In this document: positions 27,924 to 34,476 of the stretch, one piece after another | How the letters are laid out: every line of letters starts with the position of its first letter | Position numbering within the stretch: position 1 is the stretch's first letter | Assembly (NCBI GenBank): GCA_017455665.1 | Contig: JAFSZN010000116.1 | Span: forward strand, 1 to 34,476 | Direction of reading: 5' to 3' | From: Lentisphaeria bacterium | GTDB taxonomy: Bacteria > Verrucomicrobiota > Lentisphaeria > Victivallales > UBA1829 | DNA length: 34,476 nucleotides | Translations under genes and position numbers: made by a program | Notes under the pieces: generated by a model | What the model was told of the DNA's origin: nothing | The model's database searches: none | Seen by the model: only the letters and a program-made list of their open reading frames with translations

Positions 27924-29260
27924 GCAAAACCATCCTCTACCTCGAATGCGCCACCGGGATCAGCGGCGACATGACCGTCGCCGCGCTGCTCGACCTCGGC
28001 GCTTCCAAAATCAAACTGCTCGCCGCCCTCGACAGCCTGAACGTGGAGGGATATTCCGTCACGGTCAGGCGCGCAAACTCGCACGGCGTGGACGCCTGTT
28101 CGTTCGACGTCGAGCTGGAGCATGAACATGAGCATGAACATGAACTCGGGCATCACGAACATGAGCACGGCCATCATCACGGGCACGACCACGCGGCGCT
28201 CGAACACGAGCATGCGCACGAAGCCCATGAGCACGGGCATGAACATCACCACGAGCACGAACACGGACACCATCATCCGCATGTGCACCGGAATCTCGCG
28301 GACGTGACCGCCATCCTGAACAGCGGCGACCTGACGCCGCACGCCCGCGAGCTCGCGCTGAAGATCTTCGGCATCGTGGCCGAGGCGGAATCCAAAGCGC
28401 ACGGCAAGCCGGTCGAGGAGGTGCATTTCCATGAGGTCGGCGCGATCGACTCCATCGTGGACATCGCCGCCGCCGCGGTCTGCCTCGACGACCTCGGGAT
28501 CGACGACGTCGTCGTGACGGGCCTGAGCGAGGGGACCGGATTCGTCGAGTGCCAGCACGGACTGCTCCCGGTCCCCGTTCCCGCCGTGGCGAACATCGCC
28601 GCCGCAAGCGGGCTTCCGCTCCGCATCCTCCCCGTGCAGGGCGAGATGGTCACCCCGACCGGAGCCGCCATCGCTGCCGCCGTCCGGACGCGTTCCGCCC
28701 TGCCCGAATCCTTCACGATCAAGAAGATCGGCCTCGGCGCGGGCAAACGCGAGTTCGGGATGCCGAACGTGCTCCGCGCGATGCTGATCGAGGAGACCGC
28801 CGCCGCGGACGCGCCGCCCGCCGAAATCATGATCCTGGAGACCAACATCGACGATTCCACGGGCGAAACGCTCGGCCTGGCGATGGATTCCCTGCTCGCC
28901 GCCGGAGCGCTGGACGTGCATTATGTCCCCGTCTTCATGAAGAAAAACCGTCCGGCGTGGCTCCTGCGCGTGATCTGCCGCGAGGCCGACGTGCCGGCGA
29001 TGGAACGCGTCATCTTCACGGAGACCAGCTCCATCGGGCTGCGCAAGCTCCCTGCCGGGCGCACCTGCCTCGCGCGCACGGTCGTGGATGTGACGCTCGC
29101 CGCCGGGTCCGCGAAGGTCAAGAAATGCACCTTCGACGGGCAGACGTTCTACTACCCCGAATACGAAAGCATTAAGGCGCTGGCGGCCGCTTCCGGCGTG
29201 CCGTTCGCCGATCTCTTCCGCGACGCCGCGGAGACTGCGAGGGCAAATGATGAAAGATAA
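27920..29260 (+). CDS. larC: Nickel insertion protein LarC, single-frame, with His-rich segment
   Basis: CTP-dependent nickel insertase that metallates the pincer nucleotide. The 446-aa protein covers both LarC1 and LarC2 regions in one uninterrupted frame; in Lactiplantibacillus plantarum these need a ribosomal frameshift. N-terminal ILYLECATGISGDMTVAALL and EEVHFHEVGAIDSIVDI, followed by GEMVTPTGAAIAAAV, are the LarC1 signatures. ETNIDDSTGETLGLAMD, VPVFMKKNRPAWLL and FTETSSIGLR mark LarC2. Residues about 62-122 are very rich in His, Glu and Gly (HEHEHGHHHGHDH and similar), a likely nickel-holding insertion. It overlaps larB by 4 nt and larE by 14 nt. Confidence 0.95.
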   Translation: MSKTILYLECATGISGDMTVAALLDLGASKIKLLAALDSLNVEGYSVTVRRANSHGVDACSFDVELEHEHEHEHELGHHEHEHGHHHGHDHAALEHEHAHEAHEHGHEHHHEHEHGHHHPHVHRNLADVTAILNSGDLTPHARELALKIFGIVAEAESKAHGKPVEEVHFHEVGAIDSIVDIAAAAVCLDDLGIDDVVVTGLSEGTGFVECQHGLLPVPVPAVANIAAASGLPLRILPVQGEMVTPTGAAIAAAVRTRSALPESFTIKKIGLGAGKREFGMPNVLRAMLIEETAAADAPPAEIMILETNIDDSTGETLGLAMDSLLAAGALDVHYVPVFMKKNRPAWLLRVICREADVPAMERVIFTETSSIGLRKLPAGRTCLARTVVDVTLAAGSAKVKKCTFDGQTFYYPEYESIKALAAASGVPFADLFRDAAETARANDER

Positions 29261-30080
29261 GCTGAACGGACTCCGGCGGATGCTGGAGGATCTGAGCGCG
29301 GACGGCGTCTGCGCGGCGTTTTCCGGGGGCGTCGACAGCACCCTGCTCCTGACCGTCCTGTCCGAAATCTACGCGCGGAAGCCGTTTCCCCTGCTCGCCG
29401 TCGTGTTCGCCACGGCGTTTCACACCGCCGAGGAGACCGCGTCCGCGATGAAACAGGCGGAGGAACTGGGCGTGCCCGCGGAACGCGTCGAACGCGACGT
29501 GCTGTCCGATCCGGTATTGCGCGGGAACCCGAAGGACCGCTGCTATCACTGCAAGCGCGCGCTTTTCTCCGAGATGAAACGCATCGCCGAAGCGCACGGC
29601 ATCAGGAACCTCGTGGACGGCACCAACGCCGACGACACGAAGGTGTACCGTCCCGGACGCAAGGCGCTGGAGGAGCTCGGCGTGCTGAGTCCGCTCGCGG
29701 TCTGCGGCTTCACGAAAGACGAGATCCGCGCCGCCGCCCGCGGGCTCCTGATCCCCGTCGCGGACAAACCCTCCACGCCGTGCCTCGCGACGCGGTTCCC
29801 CTACGGCACGGCCATGACGGACGAGGCATTGCGCCGGGTGGAACGCGGCGAGGCGGTGCTGCGCGAATTCGGACTGAAGGTGGTGCGTCTGCGCGTCCAC
29901 GGCGACGTCGCGCGCATCGAGACCGATCCCGACGGATTCGAACTTGCCTCCGCCAGACGCTTCGAGATCGCGTTCGCGCTCCGCAAGGAAGGATTCCCGT
30001 ATGTCACGCTCGACCTGGAGGGATTCCGGTCCGGCAGCATGGACGAGCCGCTTCTCATGGAGCAGAAGGAAAACAGTTGA
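29247..30080 (+). CDS. larE: ATP-dependent sacrificial or iron-sulfur sulfur transferase LarE
   Basis: Converts the carboxyls of the pincer precursor to thiocarboxyls. It is a PP-loop ATP pyrophosphatase with AFSGGVDSTLLL (24-35). C179 (STPCLATRFPYG) corresponds to the sulfur-donating cysteine of LarE. C99 and C102 (DRCYHCKRALF) add a CxxC pair, so this looks like the three-cysteine type reported to hold an iron-sulfur cluster rather than sacrificing its own Cys. That reading is an inference. DGTNADDTKVYRPGRKAL is a further family block. Two consecutive ATGs begin the gene; the second (29250) is better spaced (6 nt) from GAGGG. It overlaps larC by 14 nt. No larA follows. Confidence 0.94.
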   Translation: MMKDKLNGLRRMLEDLSADGVCAAFSGGVDSTLLLTVLSEIYARKPFPLLAVVFATAFHTAEETASAMKQAEELGVPAERVERDVLSDPVLRGNPKDRCYHCKRALFSEMKRIAEAHGIRNLVDGTNADDTKVYRPGRKALEELGVLSPLAVCGFTKDEIRAAARGLLIPVADKPSTPCLATRFPYGTAMTDEALRRVERGEAVLREFGLKVVRLRVHGDVARIETDPDGFELASARRFEIAFALRKEGFPYVTLDLEGFRSGSMDEPLLMEQKENS

Positions 30081-30112
30081 CGGCATCCACGCCGCGTAAA
30101 AACAAACATCCC

Positions 30113-30135
30113 GGAACAGTCCGCAAGCCTGTTCC
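30113..30135. terminator. Hairpin between convergent larE and the flavoprotein gene
   Basis: GGAACAG (30113-30119) and CTGTTCC (30129-30135) form a 7-bp stem around TCCGCAAGC. No T-tract is seen on either side; possible bidirectional stop or 3'-end stem. The CGCAAG loop recurs in the repeats at 11.4 and 27.0 kb. Confidence 0.4.
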
Positions 30136-30161
30136 GAATGAGGATAGAGGCGCGCCGCGCC

Positions 30162-31772
30162 TTATGCCTCCTCGTGGTACTCTTTTTCCGTATTGACGTT
30201 CCAGATGGCTTTTCTGTCGCCCGCCTGCCCGGAAAGCAGATGCTTCACCGCCTCGAACGCCGTCACCATGCTGTGGTCCATGTTGTTGTACCTGTGCTGG
30301 CCGTTGCGGCCGATGCAGTACAGGTTGCGGAACGAATCGAGATATGCAGTGAGCTTGTCCATCCGGTCGTAGGTGTCGAAATACGCCGGATACGCTTTTC
30401 TGACCTTCTCGACATGGTAGTCGCGGACGGCTTCATCCGGGCTCAGGATGCCCATTTTCACCAGCTCGGCGACGGCAAACGTCTTCCATTCCTCCCCGGT
30501 CATGGACCAGGATTCGTCGCCCTCGCGGCAGAAATACTCCAGCCCGATCCAGAGGGAGTGTTCCGGGTCCCGGAGCATGTACGGCGACCAGTTGTTGAAG
30601 ATCTGGATGCGGCCGAGCCTGACGCCGGTGTCCTGCACGTAGATCCAGCAGTCCGGGATGATGTCGTTCAGGGTCTTCAGCTTCGTTTCGTTGCGCAAAT
30701 TGAGCTTGTCGACCAGGATGCCGATCGTCACGAAGTCGCGGTAGGGCAGCCCGGCGGCGATCTCCGCGAGTTCAGGCGGAACGCCGTTCATGCCGCCGAC
30801 GAGGTCCTTCACCGGCATGGAGGAGATCACATAGTCCGCCTCGAACGACGCGTTTCCGGCGGGCGTCTCGCAGACGACCTCCTTCACCATGCCGTCCTGC
30901 GTCCTGACCTGCGCGACCCGGTGGTTCAGGCGGATCTCGCCGCCCATGCGCTCGATTTCGGACGCCGCCGCTTCCCACAGCTGGCCGGGGCCGTATTTCG
31001 GGTAGAGGAACTCGCCGATCAGCGACGTCTCGACCTTCCGGCGGCCGCGCGGGACGCATTTGGAAAAGACGTTTTTGAGCACGGCGGTGATGGAAAGCCC
31101 CTTCACGCGCTGCGCGCCCCAGGACGCCGAGATCTCGCGCGGATGGCGTCCCCAGACCTTTTCCGTGTACCCCTCGAAGAACATGGCGTAGAGCCTGTGC
31201 CCGAACCGGTTGACGTAGAAGTTTTCGAGCGAGGTTTCCGGGAGCGGCCGCAGGATGGCGCGCAGATAGCTCATGCCCGCCCGGAACGAGGTCAGGAACC
31301 CGATGTTGCGGAACGTGCTCCAGTTCATTTTCGCCGGGTAGTCGAAGAAAAGATGCTTGTAGTAGATCCGGGAAACGCGCGGCCTGGCGAGCATCACGCG
31401 GTCGGTCCGCTCGGGATCGGGGCCGCCCGGCGCGAGGGATGTGCTTCGGTGGAGGATGATGTCGTCGAACGACGGCTTTCCCTGAAGCGGCATGAGCTCC
31501 TGCCACATGGCGTTGACCTCGGGGTCCTTCGAAAAGAAACGGTGCCCGCCGATGTCCATCCGGTTGCCGTTGTGCTCGACCGTGCGCGAAATCCCGCCGA
31601 CGCACCCGGATTCCTCCAGCACGACGAGGCGGATGTTCCGGTTCGCCTGCAGGAGCTTGTAACCGGCGGTCAGCCCGGCGGGCCCGGCGCCGATGACGAC
31701 GACCGTCTTGCCGTTCAGGTCCGCGGATCGCGGCGGGTTTTCATGACTATTTTTTTGATTCTCGGAGCTCAT
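30162..31772 (-). CDS. FAD-dependent NAD(P)-binding oxidoreductase (UDP-galactopyranose mutase/protoporphyrinogen oxidase-like)
   Basis: 536-aa flavoprotein of the amine-oxidase/HemY superfamily. The dinucleotide-binding fold has VVVIGAGPAGLTAGYKLL (24-41), the acidic end of strand two LVVLEESGCVGGISRTV (49-65) and MDIGGHRFFSKDPEV. The C-terminal FAD block is LYCIGRNGQHRYNNMDHSM. EGYTEKVWGRHPREISASWG matches proteins often annotated as UGM-like or protoporphyrinogen oxidase-like in polysaccharide gene clusters. No haem or polysaccharide genes adjoin it, so the substrate is open. The ATG at 31772 starts just before the fold; a longer frame to 31862 reads into the promoter at 31824-31852 and is not used. 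It appears monocistronic and convergent with larE. Confidence 0.82.
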   Translation of the reverse strand: MSSENQKNSHENPPRSADLNGKTVVVIGAGPAGLTAGYKLLQANRNIRLVVLEESGCVGGISRTVEHNGNRMDIGGHRFFSKDPEVNAMWQELMPLQGKPSFDDIILHRSTSLAPGGPDPERTDRVMLARPRVSRIYYKHLFFDYPAKMNWSTFRNIGFLTSFRAGMSYLRAILRPLPETSLENFYVNRFGHRLYAMFFEGYTEKVWGRHPREISASWGAQRVKGLSITAVLKNVFSKCVPRGRRKVETSLIGEFLYPKYGPGQLWEAAASEIERMGGEIRLNHRVAQVRTQDGMVKEVVCETPAGNASFEADYVISSMPVKDLVGGMNGVPPELAEIAAGLPYRDFVTIGILVDKLNLRNETKLKTLNDIIPDCWIYVQDTGVRLGRIQIFNNWSPYMLRDPEHSLWIGLEYFCREGDESWSMTGEEWKTFAVAELVKMGILSPDEAVRDYHVEKVRKAYPAYFDTYDRMDKLTAYLDSFRNLYCIGRNGQHRYNNMDHSMVTAFEAVKHLLSGQAGDRKAIWNVNTEKEYHEEA

Positions 31773-31823
31773 GGATGGCACGGTATGGCGGGAAATGGCA
31801 TTTTGAAGCGGAACAGGAGAAAT

Positions 31824-31852
31824 ACTATAGCATCTTCCGCCGCGTTTTTCAA
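31824..31852 (-). promoter_or_regulatory. Putative promoter of the flavoprotein gene
   Basis: On the minus strand TTGAAA (31852-31847), 17 bp, TATAGT (31829-31824). The leader would be about 45 nt. The position rules out the longer in-frame start at 31862. Confidence 0.65.
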
Positions 31853-31874
31853 TGCGCCGCACCGCGAATCCCGG

Positions 31875-31899
31875 AAAAACGCGGCACGCGTTTCGTGCC
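31875..31899 (-). terminator. Intrinsic terminator of the Sel1-repeat gene
   Basis: On the minus strand GGCACG-AAACG-CGTGCC (31899-31883), then GCG and five T residues (31879-31875). It lies 49 nt after the stop codon and just upstream of the flavoprotein promoter. Confidence 0.65.
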
Positions 31900-31947
31900 C
31901 GAACGGAGTCAAGCGATATTCTGTGAAGGATTCGTCCTCCTCCCGAC

Positions 31948-33648
31948 TTACTCCGGCCCGATTCCCAGCTTGCCGCGGATGCTGGTCCACAGCCCGTTCA
32001 GCCAGTCGGTGCAGTATCCGGTGGGCGAATCGTCTTCCCACATCAGCCGGTATTTCAGGTACCATTTCAGCGATTCGATCCGTTTCCACGGCCCGCCGTG
32101 CCAGAGACGGCCGCTCAGTTCCATCATCGCTCCGCTTTCCCGCTGTCCGGCTGCCTGCCTCAGCAATCTGATGCCCTTCTCCCTGTCCTGCGGCACGCCT
32201 TTCCCGTCCAGATAGCGCACCCCGAGCATATACCGGACATCGAAGGGACCGAATCCCGCCGCCACGCGGAACAGGCGGAGCGCCTCGTCCCTGTCCTGCG
32301 GATCGGCATTGTCGTTTTCCAGCATTACCATGGCAATAGTGTACAATTCGGAAAGATATCCCGCCTCCAGACAATGACGGCAGATCGTTTCATCGTCCTC
32401 TCCCGCGACTTTCGCCGCCCATGTGTAAATATTGCCGATCTGCTCGCGGTCTCCGGTGGTCTGTACGAACGCTTCCCGAAGCGGTTCCCGGATCCGGGCA
32501 GCGAACGCCGCCTTGTCCTCCCCGTCGAGATAATCGTCCAGGTGCTCCCGGCAGGAATCATTCATTAGGAACGTACAAAGGTCGTCCGCATCGCCCTCGT
32601 CCAGGTGCTTCACGGCGGTGTCGAACGCCTTCCGCCGCCACTGGTCCGCTTTCGCCGCCGATATGTTTCCGGCGCTGTCCGGTGCAGCCTCGCCGACATC
32701 CCCGTCATCTTCGTTTTCGGTTTCCTCGTTTTTCTTTGCCTCCCATTCGCAGGTGTCGGCGTATCGCAGCATCGCCACCACGGAACCGAACTCGGCGGCC
32801 TGGCGGAACCATTCGTCACTCCCATAGTAATCGTAACGCCCCAGAAGAAGCATCGCCTGAACATGCCCCTGCGACGCGGCTTTGCGAGCGAGGGCAAGCC
32901 CCTCTTCCATGTTCCGCCAGCGTTCCTCCTCCAGCTCTTTTTCTTTCTCGCGTGCTTCGCGGATAGGGACGCTTCTGCTTTCAAGCAGCGCAGACGGATC
33001 TTTGTTCGCGATCGCCTTCAGGTGCCATTCATCCGTTTCACGCAGTTTCTGTTCCCGTGTTTTTTTGTTTGCCATAACAAGGTTTTTGCTTGAGGGATGA
33101 TAGCCGATGCTGTAACAGAAAAAGAGCCTGTTCTGTGCTTTTTTGTGTCCCTGCAGAGCCGCGCGGCGGAACCATTTGCCGGCCAGGGCCCCGGATCTTA
33201 TGATGCATTTGCCGTGTTCGTAGTCGATGCCGTCGTCCCAGAACCGCGTTTCCTTCAGATAATAGCATCCGAGCTGAAACTGCGCCTCGGCGTCGCCCGA
33301 TTCGGCGGTTTTCAGAAGATATTTCATGTCGTCGGTCCAGAAGGATTCCTCCGGGAAACGCTCATGGATGAGCCTGCCCTTTTCGTCGTCGGAGACGTCG
33401 AGCAGCGCGATGTCCTCCAGTACCGTGATGGCCGCGATCCGTTCGGGCGAATCTTTGTCCGGATTTGCCCGGATGATGTAACGCTCCGTCCTCTCCGCGA
33501 GGGAGACAAGACTTTCCGGGTCGTCATAGTCAAAGGGTTGGGGAAGGGCCTCGATCTCCAGTTCGATCAGGATGCCGGTGGCGACGAGCAGGACCAGGAC
33601 CACGGGAAGCGCCAGGACGACCAGCAGGATTTTAAGGTGTTTCTTCAT
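31948..33648 (-). CDS. Membrane-anchored Sel1-like repeat protein
   Basis: 566 aa. An N-terminal membrane helix (LLVVLALPVVLVLLVATGIL) follows MKKHLKI, so the rest is probably periplasmic; it could also be an uncleaved signal anchor. Sel1/TPR-type repeats are seen through the chain: LLKTAESGDAEAQFQLGCYY, KWFRRAALQGHKKAQNRLFF, ARKAASQGHVQAMLLLGRYD, WFRQAAEFGSVVAMLRYADT, LFRVAAGFGPFDVRYMLGVR and LLRQAAGQRESGAMMELSGR. An acidic/basic insert (EAKKNEETENEDDGD) breaks the array. Such proteins act as protein-binding scaffolds; no partner can be read here. The ATG at 33648 lacks a clear ribosome-binding site. A TTG at 33702 would add 18 residues before the helix and is less likely. Monocistronic, with promoter and terminator visible. 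Confidence 0.8.
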   Translation of the reverse strand: MKKHLKILLVVLALPVVLVLLVATGILIELEIEALPQPFDYDDPESLVSLAERTERYIIRANPDKDSPERIAAITVLEDIALLDVSDDEKGRLIHERFPEESFWTDDMKYLLKTAESGDAEAQFQLGCYYLKETRFWDDGIDYEHGKCIIRSGALAGKWFRRAALQGHKKAQNRLFFCYSIGYHPSSKNLVMANKKTREQKLRETDEWHLKAIANKDPSALLESRSVPIREAREKEKELEEERWRNMEEGLALARKAASQGHVQAMLLLGRYDYYGSDEWFRQAAEFGSVVAMLRYADTCEWEAKKNEETENEDDGDVGEAAPDSAGNISAAKADQWRRKAFDTAVKHLDEGDADDLCTFLMNDSCREHLDDYLDGEDKAAFAARIREPLREAFVQTTGDREQIGNIYTWAAKVAGEDDETICRHCLEAGYLSELYTIAMVMLENDNADPQDRDEALRLFRVAAGFGPFDVRYMLGVRYLDGKGVPQDREKGIRLLRQAAGQRESGAMMELSGRLWHGGPWKRIESLKWYLKYRLMWEDDSPTGYCTDWLNGLWTSIRGKLGIGPE

Positions 33649-33728
33649 GGACGGAGGCTTTTCTTGCGGCGGGTGATTCTGTGCGTGATTGAGGCGGAAC
33701 AAACCGGGCGGCGCGACGTTTTGTCATA

Positions 33729-33757
33729 ACTATACCATGCAAAAGAAAAGAATGCAA
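33729..33757 (-). promoter_or_regulatory. Putative promoter of the Sel1-repeat gene
   Basis: On the minus strand TTGCAT (33757-33752), 17 bp, TATAGT (33734-33729), with TGG before the -10 (extended type). The leader would be about 75 nt. Confidence 0.62.
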
Positions 33758-33792
33758 GCGAAACGTGTTTTTTTTCAGGGGAATACGGGAGA

Positions 33793-34476
33793 TCAGTACG
33801 TCAGCTCGTTCATGGAAAACGGCTTGAACGACTTGATCTTCCGTTCGCGCGCGGCGGGATCGACGGAAAGGTATTTCCAGCGGTTGAACGCGAAATCGTG
33901 CGGCATGTAGCCGGAGAGCCATTCGTGCGCCATCACGAAGCACATGGTGTGCGTCTCGAAGATCCAGGGGCATTCGCCCTGCAGGAAGCGGATCATCTTC
34001 TGCGAGCGCGCGGCGTACTCGGCGGGATCGGAGACCGCGAGGAATTCGCGGTACATGGCGTCGTACTCCGCCGAACGGTAGTTCACGCGGTTGCAGCCGC
34101 CGGCGTTCTCGCCGTAGAAGAGCTGGAGGAAGTTTTCGGCGTCGGGGTAGTCGGCGGTCCAGGAGTAGCGGAAGAGCTGGATGCTGCCGGCGCGGAGTTT
34201 CTGCACGAAGCGCGGCCAGGTGTTGAATTCCGGCTGGATCTCGATCCCGATCTCCGCCATGTCGTTCGCCATCAGCTCGGCGGTCTGCCGGTAGAACGTG
34301 TCGCTGCCGGTCTGGTCGAACGTGATCACGAGCGCGCGCCCGGTCTTCGGGTCGATGCCGTCCTTGTAGCCTGCCAGTTCGAGCTCGCGTTTCGCGGCCT
34401 CGACGTCGCGGTGTCCGAGCTCGGGATTCGGCTCCGTGACCGCGCCCGGGACGCCCGGCGGGACCGGTCCGTAGGC
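33793..34476 (-). CDS. Family-5 extracellular solute-binding protein (peptide/oligopeptide type), C-terminal part
   Basis: The reading frame is open to the right edge of the window, so only the last 227 residues are seen; the start lies outside. The sequence has the C-terminal lobe features of DppA/OppA-type proteins: ELELAGYKDGIDPKTG, LVITFDQTGSDTFYRQTAEL, AEIGIEIQPEFNTWPRFVQK, FRYSWTADYPDAENFLQLFY, NRVNYRSAEYDAMYREFLAV and GECPWIFETHTM. W-x-A-D-Y-P-D-x-x-N-F is a typical ligand-proximal family block. These proteins deliver peptides to an ABC permease. No permease gene lies downstream; the next gene on this strand is the Sel1 protein with its own promoter. Any transporter genes must be off-window. 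Confidence 0.9.
   Translation of the reverse strand, partial: AYGPVPPGVPGAVTEPNPELGHRDVEAAKRELELAGYKDGIDPKTGRALVITFDQTGSDTFYRQTAELMANDMAEIGIEIQPEFNTWPRFVQKLRAGSIQLFRYSWTADYPDAENFLQLFYGENAGGCNRVNYRSAEYDAMYREFLAVSDPAEYAARSQKMIRFLQGECPWIFETHTMCFVMAHEWLSGYMPHDFAFNRWKYLSVDPAARERKIKSFKPFSMNELTY

Noticed and set aside
29247-29260. Frameshift between larC and larE
   Set aside because: Both genes have intact ends; the 14-nt overlap in different frames is normal translational coupling.

Overview
This is a high-GC, gene-dense chromosomal segment from a Gram-negative bacterium. Signal peptides, lipoproteins, a SurA-like periplasmic chaperone and a PriA/PyrH/EF-P housekeeping set are all visible. A small secreted protein resembling the TIGR04073 exosortase-associated family, secreted hemicellulose enzymes (GH115, GH43-like, CE1-like) and a secretin/STN-like protein point to the PVC superphylum. 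A gut-type Lentisphaerota (Victivallales) or Verrucomicrobiota relative fits best. This placement is an inference from gene content; no rRNA is present. No phage, insertion sequence, tRNA or CRISPR array was found.

Layout. From 1 to 10.4 kb everything lies on the minus strand, in several transcription units: (a) efp with its modifying enzyme epmA, which runs off the left edge; (b) fhs; (c) surA-like and hemW, overlapping; (d) a four-gene run of a secreted ankyrin/STN protein, ribF, a membrane-spanning MerR-type HTH coiled-coil protein and a glycerol-1-phosphate dehydrogenase. pyrH (plus) diverges at 10.6 kb from a near-consensus promoter and is followed by a tandem hairpin repeat. From 20.3 kb back to 11.6 kb a long minus-strand run reads queF, argJ, argB, a serine hydrolase, a GH115 glucuronidase, a GH43-like protein and a CE1-type esterase. 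The order joins arginine biosynthesis to xylan side-chain removal.

The plus strand from 20.4 to 30.1 kb carries the TIGR04073-like protein, priA, a secreted thioredoxin-fold protein without CXXC, a histidine phosphatase, a lipoprotein with two tandem amino-acid-binding domains, and larB-larC-larE. The lar genes make the nickel-pincer nucleotide cofactor; no larA-type apoenzyme is in the window. The right end returns to the minus strand: a UGM/protoporphyrinogen-oxidase-like flavoprotein, a membrane-anchored Sel1-repeat protein, and the C-terminal half of a family-5 peptide-binding protein cut by the window edge.

Most promising leads: the transmembrane MerR/RacA-like protein next to a G1P dehydrogenase; a dispersed hairpin repeat whose divergent copy keeps RNA pairing through G-U wobbles; a larB leader with mutually exclusive stems; an apparently inactivated metallopeptidase fused to ankyrin and STN modules; and a complete LarBCE cofactor pathway without its enzyme. 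Promoters visible in the gaps are of sigma70 type, close to TTGNNN, 16-17 bp, TATANT, several with an extended -10.
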